A stretch of 64,000 nt of DNA, taken from Eurosta solidaginis (taxonomy: Eukaryota; Arthropoda; Insecta; Diptera; Tephritidae). Numbering within the stretch: the stretch's first letter is position 1; each line of letters begins with the position of its first letter. Shown here piece after piece: positions 56,283-64,000 of this stretch. Location of the stretch: NCBI RefSeq assembly GCF_040869045.1, contig NC_090319.1, positions 269,530,897-269,594,896 of the forward strand, read 5' to 3'. Under the pieces are notes generated by a model. The model ran no database searches. It saw only the letters and a program-made list of their open reading frames with translations, and was not told where the DNA came from. Both the position numbers and the translations under genes were made by a program.

Positions 56283-57435
56283 TTTTGGACAGCTATATTG
56301 TTGCATAAATATTATAAATATTAGAAATATTGAAACCCCTAATCAACGAGCTGATAAGGGCTTATTAGACGGCTTCAGGCTTGATAAATCCACTACGGAA
56401 CGGATTTTCAATTAGGAGATCGTCTTGGAGAATACCCATGGAGTTCAAAACTCTCCAAAAAAACTTTTTTAGAAATGTTAAATGGTTCTGACCTCACTAA
56501 CTTGATATTTTTGAGACTTTTTTTGATTGGCAAAATATAATTTTTGCGTTACGGCAGACCCTAATGTCAACATGTGTTTAGAAATACATACATATATACC
56601 CACCTATGTACCTAAAATAATATGTATATGAACATAAAAATCTGTGAACGGCAACTTAAAAAATCATTTGAATAAATATTTATTTTCACAGTTCAATGTT
56701 TGGATGCGCCGCTGCCTGGACGCGAGTCTAATAAGCTTATGGCCAAACATCATACAAACAGACAAATTTCGAGTTCTGAAGAATTATGACATGATCACCT
56801 TAGAGTACCGTCAATCGTCTCATGATTTGGCTAAACGCTCCAGCTTTGATCTGAAATTAAAACTACATAAATAAAAAAATAATAAATATTCCGCAAGATC
56901 GGTCTGACGTTGGCGTTACTCGTTCACATCACTTCTCATACATTATGACGTCGAGTAGTTGCCAAGTGGTAACAAAAAAAGGTACTTTTTTTTGTTTTAC
57001 GTCAACTCACGTGTGCAGCATGCAAAATATTTAACATAATTTTATATTCAGGTAAAATCATAGAAGTGACTTTGAGTGATATTCTTGTCAGGCAGGAAAT
57101 AGCAAAAGCATTGCTACAGCTGACGAAGAATTTGGTAAGAGAGTTGGCTCGAAAAGAGTGAGTTGTGTATTTGTGTGTGTGTCTTGATCAATTAAGGTAT
57201 GAATTACCTATAATGAATAATAACTTTTTATTAAGTCAATTAAAATGGCATAAAATATTATTAATAATGTACTAGAAAAAATGTAGCTTATCTATGGGCG
57301 CAGCGGATCTTTAATAGCGTGTAAAAACTGATTCAAGTAAGCGCAAGAACTCACCTCGCAGGTCATGGGGAGTGTTACGGATAAGGACAGTCAGTTCGAA
57401 GATATAATTTTTGCTGGTTCGATCCTTTATTGACA
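56283..57435. other. No supported gene
   Basis: AT-rich sequence. A 76-codon frame at 56644-56874 is unrecognised. Confidence 0.4.
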
Positions 57436-57830
57436 ATGTCGGTATAATTTTAGAGCAATTTTGGGACCTTTTTTTTAATTTCTTCAGGACTGTTTCGGAA
57501 TCATTTGGGACTACTTTGAGAAAATTGTCGCAAAATATCAAGATGTTTTTGGGTCTATTTCCGCAACAGTTTCTGGATCATTTTAGACTGTTTCTGAATC
57601 ATTTCGTGATTATATCCAGATGTTTACGACATGGCCTTTGAGGTATTTTCAAGAATATTCAGAACAGTTTCTAACCTTTCAGGGACCATTTCGGTATATT
57701 TTCGACATGGTTTTCGGGCTTTAGGCGGAACTAGGATACCTTTCGAGACTATTTTCGGCTTCATTAAGACTATATCGCGACGATTTCGGCGTTGTTTTCC
57801 GGATAATCTGGAATCGAGTTCGTGATCATC
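57436..57830. repeat. Degenerate tandem repeat of 'TTTCGG..CATTT..GAC' words
   Basis: Repeated words gtttcgg-aatcattt, gtttctggatcatttta, gtttctgaatcatttcg and accatttcggtatatttt recur every 30-60 bases in one orientation. The open frames (76 and 64 codons) are by-products. The words resemble a diverged version of the foldback arm unit (tcatttcgggat). Confidence 0.5.
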
Positions 57831-58139
57831 ACCCTCCTATTGGGAAAGGTGTTTTTTTTTTCAAATCTTTACATCTCAGAGGCTACTCGACCTAAACCAA
57901 GAACATTTTGTTTGTGGATTGGATAGATTGCAAGAGTTTGAAAGCCGCAAGTTGCTAATGGATATGATACTTTCACGTCTTATTGTCAATCGACTTACTG
58001 GGAAAGATACGACAGTCTGGCTAGTATCTGACGATGCTAGTACCCAATGCGTATCCGACAGGAAATATCTCTTCGGCTGTATTCGAAAAGAACAGAACCA
58101 ACAAATGATCAGTTTTCTGTGATAGGTAAGATGAGGTTA
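57831..58139. other. No supported gene
   Basis: Mixed-composition sequence. A 67-codon frame (57919-58122) has no recognisable motif. Confidence 0.4.
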
Positions 58140-58540
58140 GGAGGCTTACTCGGAGGCACACATAGTCCAGTATTAATAGATATCATAATTAATTGTGGTA
58201 TCATAAATGTAAACCATTACCCCTCTTCCCAAAACTACTTCAAGGACCTGATAATTGCTGACAAGTCTTTGATGCAACTCCATACTTGATGCAGATCATT
58301 CAGAAAGGTAGCTTCCATACAGCGCTATCCAGCGCCTCGCCAGGCAATGCTGTTTGGCATCTCTTAACGACGCACGACAAGTGCGGATGAAGTGATCTAA
58401 CGTTTTCTCCGTTTCGTCATCTTTACAATTCCTACCTCATCGACGATAAGGTATTCATTTCTTCTGCCTGCCAGTAAGGCGGTGCCCAGTTATTACTCCA
58501 AGTTTAGGATCCCTACTAAGGGTGTAAACGTGACGGGATT
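58140..58540 (-). pseudogene. RNase H LINE remnant, Cys region and 3' end
   Basis: Minus-strand reading includes GVITGHRLTGRQKK and NCKDDETEKTLDHFIRTC, the LTGH linker and the CxxC..E.TxxHFLC Cys motif, with one Cys missing. The 3' part (58140-58270) shares 'ggaggcacacatagtcca' and 'ttcaaggacctgat' with the end of the remnant at 39431-40320, which fixes the 3' terminus of this family. Confidence 0.6.
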
Positions 58541-58559
58541 GATAAATTGTCAACGGTTT

Positions 58560-58650
58560 CGGTATACCAAATTTTACTTGGATATCTGCAAAACCAAGAG
58601 ATTAGTTTGAATTTATAGTCCGACATGGCTTATTCGGTATAGCTGGTCAT
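58560..58650 (+). mobile_element. Short fragment of the nested-element family
   Basis: 'ggtataccaaattttacttggatatct' and 'gagattagtttgaatttatagtccgacatggct' followed by 'tattcggtata' parallel the 3' part of the tandem unit at 43420-43530 ('accaaattttatcaagatatct', 'gactagtttgca', 'ggacatggctaaat'). Confidence 0.4.
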
Positions 58651-58832
58651 CCTTAGACTTCAGATTGCAGTAGTAAATTTAGGATGTAGCGCTTGATCAA
58701 AAATGAAGGATTCGAACTACGCTCGCTTCTCTTAGAACTCTTAGAAAGATCAGATACGAAGTATGCAATGTGTAAAAGATTAAAATATGCAAAAGAAGGC
58801 AATTGGGAAAAACTTTACAACAAATAAGGCAT

Positions 58833-59047
58833 GACGTAGCTGAATGCGTTTGTAACCATTTCAACTATCGTAGGAGTGCGGGTTCGACTCCCACTCCCGG
58901 AAGAAAAGGCTTTGAAGAGATTTACAAGGTATAATCGAAACAGCTGTCGCCTTGTCCGTCCTGATGTCACGCTGTTTAAATTTTCCCAAACTACTAAATA
59001 AATTAAAAATTGCTTCAAATAAATGTTTTCACACATTTAAAAAAAAA
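58833..59047 (+). mobile_element. tRNA-like SINE, second family
   Basis: A tRNA-like head with A-box-like GTAGCTGAATGCG (58836-58848) and B-box GGTTCGACTCC (58881-58891), about 32 bases apart, followed by 'cactcccggaag' and an unrelated ~150-base body ending in an A-run (59039-59047). Not related to the SINE at 5703-6070. A decayed tRNA gene with 3' extension is the alternative. Confidence 0.5.
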
Positions 59048-60650
59048 GCAAAACGGGCAATCCCCGATTAAATCGTATTAAGACTAGTTGTGGCCGCGGA
59101 TCGCTTCCGTTTAGAAATCCCGCGGTTTCTTGTGACCGCCACTTTTGAACTTATCGTCTTTTACCAGTCAAACCCTCGCTGTCATCTTCGAACATCAGCC
59201 CGATTAGCTTCATAAGAGTCGCCGAAATTTGCATGTGGTTTTGACTGCTTTGAGCCCTGGTGGATCCAGACATAGTTGATGCATAAGCATCTCCGCCCTG
59301 ATAATGTGGTGACTACTTTTAGCCTTCAGCTTGCTTTGATCCTTGTCACGATCTTCCGGTGATTCTTTATAAGCTTTTTATTTTACGTAGTAAGAGGCCC
59401 AAAATCTTTCTTCTGCATCGTCCGTAGGTTGATTTCTGTGCCATCCGGCTGGGAAAAAAGGGTACAAGTAGCGCTCTATACGCAATTTTGATCCCAAGGA
59501 TACGTTTTATATGTTTTTATCTTCTATTTGTCCCTATCCAAGTTCTCTGGGGCATTCGATTGCCCCCTTATTGCGAATCATTCGGTATCGCTACCTATGG
59601 TTAAATTCCTTAAATGAGATCTGATATAGCCCCCATATCCAACTCTGGCATAGTTTATATCGTCCTCCTATGAGTGTGCTGCACCATCAATTTAAAGCAA
59701 ATTTGTCCATATAATATCTGCGAACTTAATCGGCCAATACATTTGGGACCTTCCTGTTAACCTACCACAGCTTTCAAAAGACTGGGCCTGGCATGAGGAA
59801 AACATTCTTTGCAGTGTTCCGTCCTTAATGTGTGTTAACAAACTCACAAGAAATTGAAAATGGGCATGGCATTGCCCCTTTTTAGTAAATTTCGTCACCA
59901 TAGCTAATTCGCAAAAAATTTAGGATTTGGAGTCAATTTCTTAAGCTTTTAGGAGGCTAAATATAGGATAGCCAGTCTTTCAGGCACTTTGAGTAAGCCT
60001 TCCAACTCTCGGAATTTTGCATCCTTCGTTGAGCTGTTCATACTGCCATATGGTAAACGTTGGCCAAGATGGGAGTTGGTTTGTTATTAAGTTTTCTTGT
60101 AGGACTGCAGTTTTACAATTACATATATATTCATACACAAAAGTACATACATATGTACATGTTTACATCCCACCATGCAAGTTTTACTATCTTGTTTACA
60201 ATCTTATCAAAGGTCCTTGCCCTTGTAACTATTTCTACATTTATTGCAGTCATACTGTGCAAGTACTTGCCCAGCCCTAGTTTGCAAGCCCAGTTGCAGT
60301 TGGAAGCTTCTTCTTCTTGATGTTGCAAACTGGTTGGAAGAAACTAGTTTTAAAGATTTTGTTGCAAGATATTTCCCACTAAATCAAGTGGCTAAGTTAC
60401 GTATAGTACAAAGAATAGCGACATGATGGCTAGCTCACTAGAAGCAGAATGCCAAGAAAATAGAAGAAAAACTGAAACATATTGACACAAGATTTATTTG
60501 CTTCTAAAATGAATTCTAGGATGCTGGCTTAGCATTTACACTCTTCCTCATGGTATGACAATCATTTGGGAACAGGGGGATCACAGACAAAGGCGTGATT
60601 GGTTTGTTGGGCGGCTACTGTCGTTTCAGGTGTAGATCTCAAAAGGCTAT
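59048..60650. other. No supported gene; one TGGGCGTGGC-family fragment
   Basis: 59836-59885 contains 'aaaatgggcatggcattgcc', a family word of the interspersed elements. 60120-60160 has CATATGTAC simple repeat. 59060-59460 is GC-richer but matches no domain on either strand. Confidence 0.4.
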
Positions 60651-60654
60651 AATA

Positions 60655-61685
60655 TTTTTATTTGAAATGAACAAAGTTTCATTTGACTTAAAAAAAGTTT
60701 CATTTGATTTGAAGAAAGTTTTAATTGATTTGAAAAAGTTTCATTTGATTTAAAAAAAATTCATTTGCTTTGACTTAAAAACGTTTGACTTGAAAAAAGG
60801 TTAGTGTGATTTGAAAAAAGTTTTATTCGACTTGAAAAGAGTTTCATTTAATTTGAAAAAAGTTTCATTTGACTTAAGCATGTTTCGTTTTATTTAAAAA
60901 AAGTTTCATTTCATTTGAAAAAAAAATTCATTTCATTTGACTTAAAAACGTTTGACTTGAAAAAAATTTTATTCGACTTGAAAAGAGTTTCATTTAATTT
61001 GAAAAAAGCTTCATTTGACTTAACAAAGTTTCATTTGATTCGAAGAAAATTTTATTTGATTTGAAAAAGTTCCATTTGATTTAAAAATTTTTCAAATGAC
61101 TTTCATTTAATTTGAAAAAAGTTTCACTTGACTTAAAAAAGTTTCATTTAACTTGAAACAATTTTCATTTAATTTGAAAAACTTTCATTTGACTGAAAAA
61201 TTTGCTTTGGTTTGAAAAAAAAATTTAATTTGACTGAACTTGAAAAAAGTTTAATTTTATTTGAATAATGTTTAGTTTGTCTTGAAAAAATTTTATTTGA
61301 CTTAACAGGGTTTGACTTGTAAAAGTTTCGTTTGATTTGAAATATGTTTTGTTCCACTTGATGTTCATTTGATTTGAAAAAAGTTTCATTTGACTTAAAA
61401 ATGTTTGACTTGAAAAAAGTTTGATTTTATATGAAGAAGTCTTAATTTAACTTGAAAGAAAGTTTCGTGTGACTTGAAAAAAGTTTCATTTGATATGGAG
61501 AAAGTTTGATTTAACTTGAAAAAAGTTTCGTTTGACTCGAAAAAAGTTTCATTTCATTTGAAGAAAGTTTAATTTAGCTTGAAAAAAAAGTTCCAGTGTG
61601 ACTTGAAACAAGTTTCATTTGACTTGAAAAAGTTTAATTTAACTTGAAAAAAAGTTTCGTCTGATTTGAAAAAGTTTCACTTACA
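60655..61685. repeat. ~22-bp minisatellite array, ~1 kb
   Basis: About 45 degenerate units of 'gtttcatttga(c/t)ttgaaaaaa' type run head to tail. The unit varies in A-run length and in 'attt/actt' choice. No reading frame is maintained. The words match, in reverse complement, a short patch in the loop of the foldback element (16725-16775). Confidence 0.85.
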
Positions 61686-61924
61686 AGCTTTATCGGGATT
61701 CAGTATTTAATCCCGCACTCATCTCTAATTTCAGACTTTTTTGTATAATAGTTATGTAAACATATGTATTTTTGAAGTAGACTTCTTTGCATGGTCCATT
61801 GAAAAAATCACAGCTTTACAATTCATTCACCCTTCAACGGGAATTTCAAAAAGAGTATATTAGTCAATTTGTCGCACTAGTTCTAAGAATATTACAAACA
61901 AAGTATGCAAACAGAATATTAAAT

Positions 61925-62066
61925 CCTTGCAAAGCTGCTGGAAATATTTGCTGAAGTGCGACAAGTTATTAGGCTTTAATTTCATAACTGAAACACCAGG
62001 CAAATGCTTTAACATTTATGTAAGTGGGTACTCACAAAAGTTTGCTGAATATGTTACAAAAATTGG
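61925..62066 (+). pseudogene. M16 (insulinase-like) metallopeptidase fragment
   Basis: Plus-strand reading gives WKYLLKCDKLLGFNFITETP followed by CFNIYVSGYSQKFAEYVTKI. This resembles the middle region of insulin-degrading-enzyme or nardilysin-type proteins (..EYLYxAxLAGLxFxI..GxxIxVSGYSxKLxxxVxKI). That region is structural and not catalytic; the HxxEH site would be elsewhere. A canonical donor-like 'ttg|gtaagc' follows at 62066-62067, so this may be a host exon; no convincing acceptor is visible upstream. It could instead be a processed or broken pseudogene. Confidence 0.3.
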
Positions 62067-62149
62067 TAAGCATATTTTGAGCTTATCGGCTTACCTACTT
62101 GCTAACATAATTGGCGCTAAACCGTTAGATTATGCCATAACGGTTTAGT

Positions 62150-62600
62150 TCTACTGCTAGAATTATCTTTTTCAGAATCAGGTGTTGTGTGTCGCTTCTC
62201 TTATCGTTAGGATCGTGAAGATCTGGGTCATACAAGAGGTCTGAAGTCGCACTGATATGGTCCCATCAGTTCGTTGACTTTGGGCATCAGTCTTTTGCAC
62301 AATACGAAAGATAGAACCTTACACGCGATATTAGGGTATCGGATTCTTTATTTCTCTAGCTAGCTAGCAACTGGGAGAGGTGCTTCCTCTATTTAACAGG
62401 TCGCCCATGTAATTCCATCAGGAGTCTGCGCTGGTCAGAATCTTCGGGCATTATTCCTATCAGCGAGCATCTGAGGCTCCTCGCACTCAGTCCGTTCTGC
62501 CTCACGATTTTCCTTCTAAAGATACGTCTTCCCTCCGTCCGCAGCATGGCTCTATAGGCATCGCCATTTTTTCCTTACTGTACCAGTTGAGAAGCTCCAA
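62150..62600 (-). pseudogene. RTE-clade LINE RT remnant
   Basis: Minus-strand reading gives ACKVLSFVLCKRLMPKVNEL and MGPYQCDFRPL near 62340-62235, the distinctive RTE RT segment (KVLS-x-VLC-RL-P-VN-LIGPYQCGFRPG). The upstream part (62590-62400), with RRIFRRKIVRQ and RLLMELHGRPV, fits the basic linker before the RT. The palm active site is not preserved. Confidence 0.6.
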
Positions 62601-62879
62601 ATCAAAACGCAATAATTACAATCGAACACTTTCGAGAAAATTGAGAAAACGCTATCAAAAAATGTAAGGTGTCATTACAAATCCATATTTTTAGTACAGT
62701 TTTAAGTAAGTAAGACCAATTATTCTTTTAGTTTTTATTAACAGTCTGGAAGCTATTGTAAATTAGAATGTGGTTACATCAAAATTCGAAAAAATTGTAT
62801 ATGTACTTATTACGTTTTGATATGGAATACCTTAGTTATTTTTGCGGGCCGGCTGGAAACCTATAGTCTCAGCAGCGGC

Positions 62880-63550
62880 GGTACGTAATAAGAGTGAAAT
62901 ATGGCCCCACTGCTAACCCAAATTGTCGGGTCCAAGATTGCTCTCAGTTAACATATCTAAGAACCGAGTGTAATAATGTATGCTTCGTGACGAGCTGGTC
63001 CGACTCGAAATTTGGACCTCGTAGAGTGCGCACATTCGGGACACTAGAGCTAAGTCTACCGTCGATCACGATGCGATCGATTTGGTTTCGTGTTCTTCGA
63101 TCATAAGACCGCCAAGTAGCTTGATGCATCATTTTATGTTGGAACCTGTTACCGAAAAATGATCATATTTCGAGCCGCAGCGAAGTCAATCAGCCTCAAT
63201 GCATTTTGAGAAGATAAATCTTGTAGGCAAAATTTTCTCCAGTAGGGCCAAATATCCCTTCTTTGCCCACCCTGGCGTTGAATTCGCCCACCATGGTTTT
63301 AATATCATGACGGAGCAGTTATCGTATGTCATTTCTAGTTTCTCATATAACGAGTCCTTATCCTTGTCGTTCGTATCGTCTATTGTTGCGTAAGAGCACA
63401 TAAACGCATACATAAAAGCTTCGCCTTCATGAGGATCGCAAGACGTTCGTTCCCAGCAGTGAACCACAGTAAATGGTGGCGAAGTTTAATTCCCACCACA
63501 AAACCAACACCTTGTCTCCAAATTGCGCGTTTGCTTACTTTGTTGGGCCT
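62880..63550 (-). pseudogene. RTE-clade LINE endonuclease remnant
   Basis: Minus-strand fragments in order: FMCSYATIDDTNDKDKDSLY and EKLEMTYDNC (63400-63320), a region where the GDFN motif and the VFGP..GKFSLH block are garbled, then HQATWRSYDRRTRNQIDRIV and RTLRGPNFESDQLV (63125-62970). The TRNQIDHVV-x-RTLRGP-x-DSDH pattern is the hallmark of RTE endonucleases, often labelled craniofacial development protein 2-like in insect genomes. With the RT piece at 62150-62600 it forms one decayed minus-strand RTE element. Confidence 0.75.
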
Positions 63551-63560
63551 TGTTAGGTAA

Positions 63561-63767
63561 ATGGATAAAATAATTTGCAGCACAGAAAGTATTCCTATCG
63601 ACACTCGAATTTGTGAGCTGTGTGGGGAAAAACTATTGAAGGACTACATTATCCACTTTGAGGCTTCCAATAAGTGTAAGCTATCGCGTAGGATGCTCGA
63701 TGGTAAGTGGCAAATAATGAATACGGGAGTTACTACGGCACACTGTGGAATGCGAGATATTTCTTGA
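63561..63767 (+). other. Short open frame with a Cys/His cluster, unidentified
   Basis: 68 codons from ATG at 63561, containing RICELCGEKLLKDYIIHF then EASNKCK. The spacing C-x2-C-x11-H-x6-C could form a small zinc site, but length and context give no assignment, and it is followed by ordinary AT-rich sequence to the window end. Confidence 0.2.
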
Positions 63768-64000
63768 TGAAGGTGTTGCAGTTTTGGCGCACTCGAGTCT
63801 TCGGAGAATTTCAGACATGTTCGGAACTATATTTTTGCAATTTACTGACTGTTCTCTCCTAACATAAAGCAAGTTTATTACAAAGATTTAAGAAAATTTA
63901 TTTACCACTCCAGCTCTTAGGAGTGATACGGCTGTCAGATCAAAAAGCAGCAAGTGGCATAGGTCCTACAAAGCTTCTAGTATTTGCCAAGAGGACGGAT

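Overview
The window reads as repeat-dominated, gene-poor DNA from a higher dipteran insect, probably a tephritid-type fruit fly. That is an inference from the repeat families: CATACATATGTATGTACAT-type simple repeats, a tRNA-derived SINE, TGGGCGTGGC-bearing interspersed repeats, and R1-, RTE- and RNase H-bearing LINE remnants. The bulk is AT-rich with long A and T runs. I found no convincing intact host protein-coding gene, no rRNA gene and no CRISPR array. The only hint of host coding sequence is a short stretch resembling an insulinase (M16) metallopeptidase near 61.9-62.07 kb.

Layout. 1-1.13 kb is a decayed R1-clade LINE (minus strand) interrupted by a short hAT-type element with 8-bp target duplications. 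1.6-8.6 kb holds RNase H-bearing LINE remnants, one copy of a LINE 5' module, and a SINE with intact target duplications sitting between two ~220-bp inverted repeats. 10.5-12.6 kb is a terminal-inverted-repeat element with its own sub-repeats, into which a TGGGCGTGGC-family element was inserted. 13.2-14.2 kb is a second, oppositely oriented LINE 5' module. 15.58-18.46 kb is a foldback element with hAT-like ends, GC-rich tandem-repeat arms and an 8-bp target duplication, inserted in a minus-strand RNase H LINE remnant (15.3-19.4 kb). 19.43-27.62 kb is a 5'-truncated minus-strand copy of a CR1/jockey-like LINE whose 3' UTR was split by a 4.7-kb dimeric repeat element containing 130-bp tandem arrays. 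27.6-41 kb is a mix of decayed RTE, RNase H LINE, LTR, tRNA-like and simple-repeat pieces. 42.1-46.05 kb is one interspersed element nested inside a related one in the opposite orientation, the inner one carrying three tandem units of 0.73-1.1 kb. 47.6-48.8 kb is a long purine-rich stretch. 49.95-56.28 kb is the best-preserved locus: a 5'-truncated R1-clade LINE with a perfect 13-bp target duplication and poly(A) tail, split by a nearly intact two-ORF LINE of the family that is decayed at 19.4-27.6 kb. The last 7 kb holds decayed repeats, a ~1-kb array of ~22-bp repeats, the M16-like fragment and an RTE remnant.

The genes present are retrotransposon genes: endonuclease plus reverse transcriptase proteins for target-primed reverse transcription, and an ORF1 nucleic-acid-binding protein. 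The SINE and the tRNA-like fragments depend on LINE machinery in trans. The nesting gives an order of events: RNase H, RTE and R1 remnants are oldest, then the CR1-like and hAT insertions, then the 13-bp-TSD R1-clade LINE and the CR1-like copy inside it, which look youngest. Family names rest on recognised protein motifs and termini, not on database searches.
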